Shown in pieces: positions 1-7,484 of a stretch of DNA of 11,535 nucleotides (its first letter is position 1; each line of letters starts with the position of its first letter). The stretch comes from an uncultured Clostridia bacterium (GTDB lineage Bacteria > Bacillota > Clostridia > TANB77 > CAG-508). A program made the translations under genes and the position numbers. The stretch spans positions 1 to 11,535 of the forward strand of contig CALXZQ010000034.1 of assembly GCA_944393275.1 (NCBI GenBank). The letters run 5' to 3'. The notes under the pieces were generated by a model, which saw nothing but the letters and a program-made list of their open reading frames with translations, had not been told where the DNA came from and ran no database searches.

Positions 1-1236
1 AAAAAAGTAGAACTAACAGATGGAACATATTCAAAATATATGGGAAGTCTTAAAAAAGAAGTAAGAATAAGTGCATTTAACTCAATGTATTCTTTATATA
101 AAAAACACATAAATACAATAACAGAATTATATTTAGCAAGAGTTAAAACAGACACCACAATTAGTAAACTTAGAAGATATAAGAGTTCGTTAGAAAAAGC
201 AGTTAAAAATGATGATGCAAGTATAAAAGTATATAATAGTTTAATAGAAGTAGTAAATGAGAACCTTAATATTAATCATAAATATATAGAACTTAAAAAG
301 AAAATGTTAGGTTTAGATGAAATGCATATTTATGATGTATATGTTAATGCTTTTAAAAATAATAATGAAGAAGTAAATTATGAAGAAGCAAAAAACATTG
401 TATTAAAGGGACTAGCTCCACTTGGAGAAAGCTATATTAATATGTTAAAATATGCATTTGATAATAGATGGATAGATGTGTATGAAGAAAAAAATAAAAG
501 AAGTGGGGCATATAGTTGTGGAGTTTATGGAGTTCATCCATATATACTTACTAACTATACTGGAACAACAAGAGATGTAAGTACAATAGCACATGAATTA
601 GGACATTCTATGCATTCATATTATGCAAATAATACGCAAAATGCAATTGATGCAAATTATACTATAATGGTGGCAGAAGTAGCATCTACAGTTAATGAAA
701 TATTACTTAGTCAATATCTTATAAACAATGAAAAAGATTTAAAGAAAAAAGCAGCATTGATTAATGAAAGAATTGATGATATAAGGGCAACATTGATAAG
801 ACAAAGTATGTTTGCTGAGTTTGAAAAAAAAGTACACGAAAAAATAGAAAATAAAGAAATTTTAACATCAGATACATTATGTGACATATATTATAATCTT
901 AATAAAAAGTACTTTGGAACAGGAATAATATTGGATGAAAATATAAAATATGAATGGGCAAGAATACCACATTTTTATAGTTGTTTTTATGTATATAAAT
1001 ATGCCACAGGAATTTCAGCTGCAATAGCAATAGCTAAAAAAATTCTATCAAAAGAAGATGGAATATTAGACAAATATATAAATATGTTAAAACAAGGTGG
1101 TGCAAAAAAATCTATAGATTTATTAAAAATGGTAGATGTAGATTTAGAAAGCAAAAAACCATATGAAGATGCTTTTGAATTTTACAAAAATAGTATAGAA
1201 GAGCTAGAGAACATAATAGAAAAGATAAAACAGTAA
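1..1236 (+). CDS. pepF: M3-family oligoendopeptidase F (PepF), C-terminal part; 5' end cut by window
   Basis: Zinc metallopeptidase that cleaves short peptides in the cytoplasm. The reading frame is open from base 1, so the 411 visible residues are the C-terminal part of a protein usually about 600 residues long, and roughly the first 190 are missing. The first ATG at base 40 lies in the middle of the alpha-helical region and is not a true start. Visible signatures, numbered from base 1: a GAYS...HPYILTNY segment before the catalytic site, the zinc motif HELGH at residues 198-202 followed by SMHSYYA, and the third zinc ligand Glu226 in the AEVAST segment. The later PHFYSCFYVYKYATG stretch, with its substrate-binding His and Tyr residues, is also typical of PepF. 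No active-site residue is missing in the visible part. No terminator is obvious directly after the stop, so transcription may run on to the strong terminator near 1516. Family assignment is firm; the exact paralogue is not. Confidence 0.93.
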   Translation, partial: KKVELTDGTYSKYMGSLKKEVRISAFNSMYSLYKKHINTITELYLARVKTDTTISKLRRYKSSLEKAVKNDDASIKVYNSLIEVVNENLNINHKYIELKKKMLGLDEMHIYDVYVNAFKNNNEEVNYEEAKNIVLKGLAPLGESYINMLKYAFDNRWIDVYEEKNKRSGAYSCGVYGVHPYILTNYTGTTRDVSTIAHELGHSMHSYYANNTQNAIDANYTIMVAEVASTVNEILLSQYLINNEKDLKKKAALINERIDDIRATLIRQSMFAEFEKKVHEKIENKEILTSDTLCDIYYNLNKKYFGTGIILDENIKYEWARIPHFYSCFYVYKYATGISAAIAIAKKILSKEDGILDKYINMLKQGGAKKSIDLLKMVDVDLESKKPYEDAFEFYKNSIEELENIIEKIKQ

Positions 1237-1243
1237 ATTAATA

Positions 1244-1272
1244 TAGATTTTATTAAAGAAATATGATAAAAT
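1244..1272 (+). promoter_or_regulatory. Candidate sigma-A promoter for the structured RNA
   Basis: A weak -35-like TAGATT (1244-1249) lies 17 bases before a -10-like TAAAAT (1267-1272). It would place the transcript start near 1279, exactly where the pairing with the 3' end of the RNA begins. The -35 matches consensus at only three positions and the area is AT-rich, so this is tentative. An overlapping TATGAT (1262-1267) is an alternative -10 box. Confidence 0.35.
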
Positions 1273-1278
1273 AAACTT

Positions 1279-1522
1279 TGTACGAATAAACCAGACGATT
1301 TCCACGATGTGGAGAAAGGAAAAAGAGTATGAACTTTAAAGTGTATTCGGCTTATGTAAAAATGTCTAAAAAGCAAAAAGAACATCGAGAGAATAAAGAA
1401 GCAGGAATAGCACAAAAGTGTCCGGTATCACGGCTTGTGATTGGGCGAAATGTTCGTAGGCGGGATTAAGTAATACTCGTATAACAGTGGGGCGGATAGA
1501 TGATTCGCCCCACTGTTTTTGT
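1279..1522 (+). ncRNA. Structured non-coding RNA of about 240 nt; possibly of the raiA-motif type
   Basis: The segment is visibly richer in G and C than its surroundings, a common mark of structured RNA in AT-rich genomes. Pairings found by eye are: P1 1279-1283 with 1479-1483, closing the whole element just before the terminator; 1284-1288 with 1344-1348; a 7-bp hairpin 1299-1305 with 1309-1315; 1380-1385 with 1450-1455; and a hairpin made of 1420-1423 with 1443-1446 plus 1427-1431 with 1437-1441. In addition, GAGTAT (1325-1330) pairs perfectly with ATACTC (1473-1478). That pairing crosses the 1284-1288 helix, so it would be a pseudoknot, and it would abut P1 directly. A strong terminator ends the element and addA has its own promoter, so it looks like a standalone RNA rather than an addA riboswitch. 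I see no T-box, tmRNA, SRP or RNase P signature. Size, clostridial host and pseudoknotted fold resemble the raiA motif, but that name is from general recall and is unconfirmed. A 46-codon frame inside it (1329-1469) looks spurious. Confidence 0.68.
1483..1520 (+). terminator. Strong rho-independent terminator of the structured RNA
   Basis: ACAGTGGGGCG (1484-1494) pairs perfectly with CGCCCCACTGT (1506-1516). The helix can extend by one A-T pair outward (1483 with 1517) and by three pairs inward, leaving a five-base loop at 1498-1502. Five T residues follow at 1516-1520. It separates the pepF/RNA unit from addA. Confidence 0.93.
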
Positions 1523-1538
1523 ATTAAGATGTATTATA

Positions 1539-1567
1539 TTGTTATAAAAAATAATATATGATATAAT
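1539..1567 (+). promoter_or_regulatory. Sigma-A promoter of addA
   Basis: TTGTTA (1539-1544) and a perfect TATAAT (1562-1567) are separated by 17 bases, with a TG one base before the -10 box. The transcript would start near 1574, giving addA a 5' leader of about 20 bases, just enough for its GGAGG site at 1583-1587. It lies directly after the terminator at 1483-1520, which supports independent transcription of addA. Confidence 0.8.
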
Positions 1568-1593
1568 TTCAAAAAATATAATGGAGGCACTTT

Positions 1594-4500
1594 ATGAGTG
1601 AAGTTAAATGGACTAATGAACAAGAAAGAGCAATAAAAGAAAATGGGTCAAATATATTGGTAGCTGCTGCAGCTGGAAGTGGAAAAACGGCTGTATTAGT
1701 AGAACGCATTATAAATAAAATAATATCAGAGAAAATAGATATAGACTCCTTATTAGTTGTTACATTTACAAATGCAGCAGCGAGTGAAATGAGAGAGAGA
1801 ATTCTAGATGCTATATATAAAAAAATCGAAGAAGTGCCAGAAGATGAAAATCTTCAAAAACAAATTAATTTACTTCATAAAGCAGATATTTGCACAATAC
1901 ATGCTTTTTGTCTAGAAGTGATAAAGAACAATTTCTTTGAAATAGATGTATCACCTAATTTTAGGATAGGAGATACAACAGAAATAGAACTTTTAAAGCA
2001 AGAAGTGATAGAAAACTTATTTGAAGAAAAGTATGAGAAAGAAGATGAAGAATTTATTCAATTAGTAAATACCTATGCAAACTATAGAGGAGATGATCAG
2101 TTAAAAGAGATTGTATTAAATATATATAAATATATTCAAAGTAGTCCTTTTCCAAGAGAGTGGATAGAAAAGCAAGTTGAGGATTTTAAAATACAAGACA
2201 AAGATATAGATTTTGGAAAGACAAAATGGGGAAAAATTTTACTTGAAAATAATAAGAAAATTATAAAAGTAACAATTCTAGAGTTGGAAAATGTTAAAAA
2301 AATATTAGATCAAAATTACGAATTAGAAAAATATTCACAAACAATTAGAAAAGATATAGAAGAATTAAAACAATTATATGAAATAGACAGTTGGGATGAA
2401 TTGTTTGAAAACATAAATAATTTTAGTTTTAATAAATGGCCAGTAAATAGAAAATTGATTTCTAACATAAAAGATGAAGCAAAAGCGAAAAGAGACAAGA
2501 TAAATAAAAGGTTTAAAGACGAAAGAGAAAAACTATTTATATTTAGGTCAAAAGAGATATTAGAAGATATAAGTTTTATGTATAAGATTCTAAACTCATT
2601 AAAAGAATTAGTTTTTGAATTTGAAGAAAGGTATATATTAGAGAAAAAAGAAAAAAACATTATAGATTTTAATGATATTGAACATTTAGCACTAAAAATA
2701 TTAGTAAAAAAAGACGAAAATGGAAAATATATTCCAACAGATGTAGCAAAAAAGTACAGAGAAAAATTCTCTGAAATAGCAATAGATGAATATCAAGATA
2801 GCAACTTAGTACAAGAATATATATTAAATTCAATATCAAATGGAAATAATATCTTCATGGTAGGAGATGTTAAACAAAGTATATATAAATTTAGACAAGC
2901 AAGACCAGAATTATTTTTAGAAAAGTATAAAAACTATAAAGAAAATATTAATGAAGAAACAGGTCTTAAAATACAATTATTTAAGAACTTTAGAAGTAGA
3001 GAGAATATACTAGATGTAACTAACTACGTATTCAGAAATATAATGAGTAAAAATCTAGGTGATATAGACTATACAAAAGATGAATATTTAAACTTGGGAG
3101 CAAATTATGAAAAACCAGGTGAGGCTATAAATTACGCAGGGAAGACAGATATGTATATAATAGACCTAAAAAGTAAAGAAGAAGAAAAAATAGAAGAAGA
3201 AAATGAGCAAGAGGAGTATATAGAAAAAACAGTCTTAGAAGCAAGATTTGTAGCAAATAAGATAAAAGAATTATTAAATAGTAATTATTATGTTTGGGAT
3301 AAAAATAAAAAGAAATATAGGAAATTAGAATATAGAGATATAGTAATTCTTTTAAGGAGTACATCATCTCAGGCACCAATTTATGAAAGAGAATTATCAG
3401 ATCAATATATACCAGTCACAAGTGATTCTTCATCAGAGTATTTAAATTCTATAGAAATTCAAACAATAATGGCTATATTAAAAATCATAGATAATCCATT
3501 TCAAGATATTCCACTAGCTACTGTAATGAGGTCTATGATAGGTGGATTCTCAGACAATGATTTAATTGAAATAAGACTTGTAGATAAAAATTGTAATTTT
3601 TATGAGGCAATAGAAAAAGCTAAACTACAAGTAAATGATAATCTGAAAGCTAAGATAGAAAAATTTTTAAACACTATAGAAACATGGAGAAACTCTGTAG
3701 AATACTTAAGTTTAGATGAGCTAATATGGAACATATATACTGATTCCGGATATTATAATTTTGTAGAAAATATGCCAAATGGAAAATTAAGACAAGCAAA
3801 TCTAAAACTATTATTTGAAAAGGCAAGACAATATGAAAAATCTACTTTTAAAGGTTTATTTAATTTTATAAATTTTATTGACAAAATTAAGCTAAATAGT
3901 GGAGATATGAGTGCTGCTAAAATAATTAGTGAAAATGAGAACGTTATTAGAATAATGAGTATACATAAAAGCAAAGGTCTAGAATTTCCAGTAGTATTTT
4001 TATGTGGAACTAGTAAACAATTTAATTTAAGAGATTTGAGCGAAAAAATCTTACTAGATCAAGAACTAGGAATAGGACCAGAATATATAGATTATAAATC
4101 TATGGTAACATACAGCACACTAGCAAAAGAGGCAATAAAAGTAAAAATAAAAAAAGAAACATTATCAGAAGAAGAAAGAGTTTTATATGTTGCATTAACG
4201 AGAAGTAAAGAAAAGTTAATAATAACTGGAACATCTAGTGATGCTGAAAAGGAATTACAATCTAAAAAAGAAGAATTAGAAATAAATGATGGGGATAATA
4301 TTAATGCAAATATACTAGAAAAGGGAAAATCATATTTAGATTGGCTAGAATATGTGTATTTAAAAGATGAACAAGAATCAAGTAAATATATTAATCTTAA
4401 TATTGTAAAAAAAGAAGAGATTCTAAGAAAAATGAAAGAAGATGTATTGAAGAAGGCAGAGCCAGAAAAAGAGAATTTAGAAGCGGAAGAAAAACAAAAC

Positions 4501-5205
4501 ATTTTGAATAATGACTGGAAATATAAAAATTATTTAGCAACGATAATGCCTAGTAAAGCATCTGTAACCAAAATAAAAGAACTAGAAATGGAAGAACAAA
4601 AAGAAATAGCCTTGTTTGAAAATGAAAATAATAATCACATATTACCAAAACCTAAATTTTTAAATGAAGAAAAGAAATTAACAAGTGCGGAAAAAGGAAC
4701 AGTAATGCACTTAATCCTACAAAAGCTATCAATAACCAAAGAAGGATATAATAAGGACCAAATAAATGATTTCCTAAATAACTTATATTATAGAAATATA
4801 ATAACTAAAATGGAAAGAGAAAGTGTAGATATAAATAAAATACTAAACTTTGTTAGATCAGATTTATATAGTGAACTAGTTGAAGCAAAAGAAATATACA
4901 AAGAAAAGCCATTTTATATGACAATAAAGGCAAAAGAAATATTTCATCAAGATACAGAAGAAGAAATCTTAATTCAAGGAATTTTAGACTTATACTATAT
5001 TGATAAAAATGGAAGATTAATTTTAGTGGATTATAAAACAGATTATGTAGAAAAAGGTAATGAAAAAGAACTAGTAAATAAATATAGAAGTCAATTAGAA
5101 CTATATAAAAGAGCATTAGAAGATTCTTTAAAAAGGAAAGTAGATAAAATCTATATTTATTCAGTTTATTTGGGAAAAATGCTTGATTTTTTAAATTTTA
5201 TATAG
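1594..5205 (+). CDS. addA: ATP-dependent helicase/nuclease subunit A (AddA)
   Basis: Helicase-nuclease subunit of AddAB, which resects DNA double-strand ends in homologous recombination; it fills the role of RecBCD in Firmicutes. The protein has 1203 residues, close to the usual AddA length of about 1230. Superfamily 1 (UvrD-like) helicase motifs appear in order: Q10 in TNEQ; Walker A GSGKT at 28-32; motif Ia TFTNAAA from 57; Walker B DEYQD at 398-402; motif III GDVKQSIYKFRQ around 424-435; motif V IHKSKGLEF from 790; motif VI VALTRSKEKL with Arg870. The C-terminal RecB-type nuclease domain has His1039 in GTVMHL, Asp1132 in GILDLYY, and Asp1146/Lys1148 in DYKTD, so both activities should be intact. 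The ATG start is set by GGAGG at 1583-1587 with a six-base spacer. A Glu/Lys-rich stretch lies before motif IV-distal sequence, around residues 527-545. The usual neighbour addB is absent here; the upstream gene is pepF. The last codons overlap the promoter of the rimP operon. Confidence 0.97.
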   Translation: MSEVKWTNEQERAIKENGSNILVAAAAGSGKTAVLVERIINKIISEKIDIDSLLVVTFTNAAASEMRERILDAIYKKIEEVPEDENLQKQINLLHKADICTIHAFCLEVIKNNFFEIDVSPNFRIGDTTEIELLKQEVIENLFEEKYEKEDEEFIQLVNTYANYRGDDQLKEIVLNIYKYIQSSPFPREWIEKQVEDFKIQDKDIDFGKTKWGKILLENNKKIIKVTILELENVKKILDQNYELEKYSQTIRKDIEELKQLYEIDSWDELFENINNFSFNKWPVNRKLISNIKDEAKAKRDKINKRFKDEREKLFIFRSKEILEDISFMYKILNSLKELVFEFEERYILEKKEKNIIDFNDIEHLALKILVKKDENGKYIPTDVAKKYREKFSEIAIDEYQDSNLVQEYILNSISNGNNIFMVGDVKQSIYKFRQARPELFLEKYKNYKENINEETGLKIQLFKNFRSRENILDVTNYVFRNIMSKNLGDIDYTKDEYLNLGANYEKPGEAINYAGKTDMYIIDLKSKEEEKIEEENEQEEYIEKTVLEARFVANKIKELLNSNYYVWDKNKKKYRKLEYRDIVILLRSTSSQAPIYERELSDQYIPVTSDSSSEYLNSIEIQTIMAILKIIDNPFQDIPLATVMRSMIGGFSDNDLIEIRLVDKNCNFYEAIEKAKLQVNDNLKAKIEKFLNTIETWRNSVEYLSLDELIWNIYTDSGYYNFVENMPNGKLRQANLKLLFEKARQYEKSTFKGLFNFINFIDKIKLNSGDMSAAKIISENENVIRIMSIHKSKGLEFPVVFLCGTSKQFNLRDLSEKILLDQELGIGPEYIDYKSMVTYSTLAKEAIKVKIKKETLSEEERVLYVALTRSKEKLIITGTSSDAEKELQSKKEELEINDGDNINANILEKGKSYLDWLEYVYLKDEQESSKYINLNIVKKEEILRKMKEDVLKKAEPEKENLEAEEKQNILNNDWKYKNYLATIMPSKASVTKIKELEMEEQKEIALFENENNNHILPKPKFLNEEKKLTSAEKGTVMHLILQKLSITKEGYNKDQINDFLNNLYYRNIITKMERESVDINKILNFVRSDLYSELVEAKEIYKEKPFYMTIKAKEIFHQDTEEEILIQGILDLYYIDKNGRLILVDYKTDYVEKGNEKELVNKYRSQLELYKRALEDSLKRKVDKIYIYSVYLGKMLDFLNFI

Positions 5206-5211
5206 TATAAT
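5183..5211 (+). promoter_or_regulatory. Sigma-A promoter of the rimP-nusA-infB operon
   Basis: TTGATT (5183-5188) and a perfect TATAAT (5206-5211) are spaced by 17 bases. The -35 box and spacer lie inside the last codons of addA, and the -10 box starts right after its TAG stop. Transcription would begin near 5218, giving a leader of about 65 bases that contains the hairpin at 5234-5260. No strong terminator separates addA from this promoter, so some read-through from addA is also possible. Confidence 0.8.
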
Positions 5212-5233
5212 ATGCAAAGCATAATAAATTACA

Positions 5234-5260
5234 AAGGAGTGGGAACAAATCCCACTCTTT
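5234..5260 (+). promoter_or_regulatory. rimP leader hairpin, possible attenuator or translational control element
   Basis: GAGTGGGA (5237-5244) pairs perfectly with TCCCACTC (5250-5257) around an ACAAA loop. It extends by a G-T pair and two A-T pairs to 11 bp, followed by a short pyrimidine run (TTTCT). It sits between the operon promoter and the rimP ribosome binding site. The GAGTGGG/CCCACTC form resembles leader hairpins I recall upstream of rimP in other Firmicutes. The T-run is interrupted, so full termination looks weak. The 5' arm begins with the same seven bases, AAAGGAG, as the rimP Shine-Dalgarno at 5269-5276. The 3' arm CTCTTT could therefore pair weakly with either copy. The hairpin itself is certain; its role is inferred. 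Confidence 0.75.
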
Positions 5261-5282
5261 CTAAGTATAAAGGAGGAGACTT

Positions 5283-5741
5283 TTGGCTAGTATAGAGGAG
5301 AAAGTAGAAGAAAAATTAAGACCTATAATAGAATCAATAGGCTATAAATTATATGATGTTGAATATGCGAAAGAAGCAAAAAATTACTTTTTGAGAATAT
5401 TTATAGATAAGGAAAATGGAAGTATAGATATTGATGATTGCGAAAAAGTAAATAATGCGATTACTGATATATTAGATGAAGTAGACTATATAAAAGAGCA
5501 ATATTTTTTAGAAGTTTCATCACCAGGAATTGAAAGAATTATTAGGAAAGATAGTCATTTGGAAGAAAATATTGGAAATAAGGTAGAAGTAAAAGTATTT
5601 AAACCAATAAATAATATGAAACAATTTTTAGGAATATTAAAATCATTCAATAAGGATGATATAATAATAGAATTAGACAGTGAAGATATAGCCATAAATA
5701 GAAAAAATATATCATTAATAAAAACAGTATATGACTGGTAA
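5283..5741 (+). CDS. rimP: Ribosome maturation factor RimP
   Basis: Cytoplasmic assembly factor for the 30S ribosomal subunit. The protein has 152 residues, the normal family length. The N-terminal alpha/beta domain (about 1-82) ends in the signature EVSSPGIER, with SSPG at 79-82. The C-terminal SH3-like domain follows (about 86-152). The start is TTG at 5283, chosen because AGGAGGAG (5271-5278) lies at proper distance and the product MASIEEKVEEK matches the expected N-terminus; no ATG or GTG fits. It is the first gene of the operon, downstream of the promoter at 5183-5211 and the leader hairpin. A gap of 27 bases separates it from nusA. The non-ATG start behind a very strong ribosome binding site may keep expression moderate (inference). 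Confidence 0.95.
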   Translation: MASIEEKVEEKLRPIIESIGYKLYDVEYAKEAKNYFLRIFIDKENGSIDIDDCEKVNNAITDILDEVDYIKEQYFLEVSSPGIERIIRKDSHLEENIGNKVEVKVFKPINNMKQFLGILKSFNKDDIIIELDSEDIAINRKNISLIKTVYDW

Positions 5742-5768
5742 TATAAATAATGGGGAGGAATCAGAAAA

Positions 5769-6863
5769 ATGAAAGAAGCAATTGATAATAAAGAATTAGT
5801 TCTAGCTATAGATGAACTAGAAAAAGAAAAGGGAATAAAAAAAGACTATTTAATGGAATCTATAGAATCAGCATTAGTTACAGCATATAAAAGAAATTTC
5901 AACTCAGAAGAAAATGTAAAAGTAGTAATGGATAAAGAAACAGGAGCATCACATCTATATTCTGTAAAAAAAATTGTTGAGGTTGTTGAAGATCCAACTC
6001 TACAAATAAGTTTACTAGATGCTAGGAAAATTAATAAAACATTAGATATAGGAGATACAGTAGATATAGAACTTGTTCCAAAAAACTTTGGAAGAATAGC
6101 AGCACAAACAGCAAAACAAGTTATTATTCAAAAACTAAGAGAAGCAGAAAGAGAAGTAATATTCTCAGAGTATAATGATAAAAAAGGTGAGATAGTATCA
6201 GGTATAGTTCAAAAATCAGATAAAGGAATAGTAGTAATGGATTTAGGTAGAGTTGAAGGAATTATGCCTGCCAAAGAACAAATACCTACTGAGAATTATA
6301 AAGTAAATGATAAATTAAAAGCTTGTATAATAGATGTTGAAAAAGGTTTAAAAGGAGCTCCAAAAGTTATAGTATCAAGAGCTTCTACAGAATTTGTAAG
6401 GAAATTATTTGAACTTGAAATACCAGAAATATATGAAGGAGTTATAGAAATAAAAAGTATTTCTCGTGACCCAGGATATAGGAGCAAACTTGCAGTTTAT
6501 TCTCCAAATGAAAATATTGATCCAGTAGGTTCTTGTGTAGGACAAAAGGGTGTTAGAATCCAAAATATAATAAATGAATTAAATGGAGAGAAAATTGATG
6601 TAATAGAATGGAGTGAAGATCCATCAACATTTATAGTAGCAGCGTTATTGCCAGCACAAGTGTTAGCTATTGATATAAAAGAGGAAGAAAGATTTGCTCA
6701 AGTAATAGTTCCAGATGACCAATTATCTCTAGCAATAGGAAAATCAGGGCAAAATGCTAGATTAGCAGCGAAATTGACAAATTGGAAGATTGATATAAAA
6801 TCAGAAACACAGTTTAAAGAAATTCTAATGAAGGCACAAGAAGAAAGCCAAGAAGAGGAATAA
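5769..6863 (+). CDS. nusA: Transcription termination/antitermination factor NusA
   Basis: RNA polymerase-binding elongation factor that affects pausing, termination and antitermination. The 364 residues match the short Firmicutes form without the C-terminal acidic repeats of E. coli NusA. Domains in order: N-terminal polymerase-binding domain (about 1-130), S1 RNA-binding domain starting near Gly140 (GEIVSGIVQ), KH1 with the GxxG loop GQKG at 258-261, and KH2 with GKSG at 324-327 within AIGKSGQNARLAAK. The protein ends in a short Glu-rich tail. The ATG start has GGGGAGG at 5752-5758 with a ten-base spacer. The gene lies between rimP and rnpM, the usual order. Autoregulation through leader or read-through effects is known for nusA operons in other bacteria; here it is only a possibility. 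Confidence 0.97.
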   Translation: MKEAIDNKELVLAIDELEKEKGIKKDYLMESIESALVTAYKRNFNSEENVKVVMDKETGASHLYSVKKIVEVVEDPTLQISLLDARKINKTLDIGDTVDIELVPKNFGRIAAQTAKQVIIQKLREAEREVIFSEYNDKKGEIVSGIVQKSDKGIVVMDLGRVEGIMPAKEQIPTENYKVNDKLKACIIDVEKGLKGAPKVIVSRASTEFVRKLFELEIPEIYEGVIEIKSISRDPGYRSKLAVYSPNENIDPVGSCVGQKGVRIQNIINELNGEKIDVIEWSEDPSTFIVAALLPAQVLAIDIKEEERFAQVIVPDDQLSLAIGKSGQNARLAAKLTNWKIDIKSETQFKEILMKAQEESQEEE

Positions 6864-6907
6864 TACTATAATTATTAATATAAAATATATAAAAGAGGTG
6901 AAAGCAA

Positions 6908-7168
6908 GTGAAAAACATACCACAAAGGACTTGTATAGGATGCAAAACTAAAAAAAATAAAAAAGACCTAATAAGAATTGTAAAGGATAAAGAAGGTAAT
7001 ATTTTTATAGATAGAACAGGTAAAGCAAATGGTAGAGGAGCATATATCTGTGATAATATCACTTGCTTAGAACAGGCGGTAAAATCTAAGAGTTTACAAA
7101 AAAGCTTTGAGATGAATATTACAGAAGAAATATATGAGAAATTAAGAGGTGTTATTATTGATAAATAA
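6908..7168 (+). CDS. rnpM: YlxR/RnpM family RNA-binding protein (RNase P modulator)
   Basis: A small basic protein of 86 residues. The YlxR fold is shown by RTCIGCK near the N-terminus, LIRIVKDKEG, and the GRGAY signature at 42-46 that forms the RNA-binding surface. In Bacillus subtilis the family member RnpM binds RNase P RNA and reduces its activity; the same role here is inferred from family and context. Four cysteines are present (Cys9, Cys12, Cys48, Cys53) in a CxxC...CxxxxC pattern that the B. subtilis protein, as I recall it, lacks. The start is GTG at 6908, preceded by AGAGGTG (6894-6900) at a seven-base distance. It follows nusA by 44 bases and overlaps the start of the L7Ae-like gene. 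Confidence 0.93.
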   Translation: MKNIPQRTCIGCKTKKNKKDLIRIVKDKEGNIFIDRTGKANGRGAYICDNITCLEQAVKSKSLQKSFEMNITEEIYEKLRGVIIDK

Positions 7169-7484
7169 CAAATTATTAGGACTATTAGGAATAACTGCAA
7201 AAGCAGGAAAGATTGTATCCGGAGCAGATATTTGCTATGAAGAAATGCAAAAGCAAAATATAAAAATATTAATAATAGCACAAGATGCTTCTGAAAAGAC
7301 AAAAAAGAATTTCATTTTTTATGGAAACAAATATAATATTCCAGTTGTTATAGAAAGTACAATAGATGAATTAAGTAGAGCTATAGGAAAGAAAAATAGA
7401 GCAATAATTGGAATAAAAGATATTAATCTATCAAAAGAAATACAAAGAATAATTAGTGGGGGTGAAATTATTGGGCAAAATTAA
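7158..7484 (+). CDS. ylxQ: L7Ae-family RNA-binding protein YlxQ
   Basis: A single-domain L7Ae/L30e/Gadd45-type protein of 108 residues. Typical parts are LLGLLGITAKAGKIVSG at the N-terminus, ILIIAQDASEKTKK in the middle, and the later NIPVVI and AIGKKNRAIIGI strands. Members bind kink-turn RNA; the cellular target of YlxQ is not established. The TTG start at 7158 is preferred over GTG at 7149: AGAGGTG (7145-7151) sits six bases before the TTG, while the GTG has no site of its own and would itself be part of that Shine-Dalgarno. With this start the gene overlaps the end of rnpM by 11 bases and the start of infB by 14, suggesting translational coupling. Confidence 0.92.
   Translation: MINNKLLGLLGITAKAGKIVSGADICYEEMQKQNIKILIIAQDASEKTKKNFIFYGNKYNIPVVIESTIDELSRAIGKKNRAIIGIKDINLSKEIQRIISGGEIIGQN

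Noticed and set aside
1182..1415. A 77-codon frame on the minus strand across the end of pepF and the RNA element
   Set aside because: Its composition (runs of Phe, Ser, Leu, Ile) is what the complement of AT-rich Lys/Glu-coding sequence gives; no ribosome binding site or family signature, and it overlaps a real gene.
1329..1469. A 46-codon frame (MNFKVYSAYVKMSKKQ...) with a good Shine-Dalgarno-like upstream sequence
   Set aside because: All six arginine codons are CGN or AGG, none AGA, in a genome that uses AGA almost only; CCG, TCG and GTG codons are also out of character. The region is better explained by RNA pairings. No known protein family was recognised.
1279..1593. A riboswitch or T-box controlling addA
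   Set aside because: The strong terminator is followed by a complete promoter for addA, so addA does not need read-through from the element; no T-box AGGGTGG-like or known aptamer core was seen.
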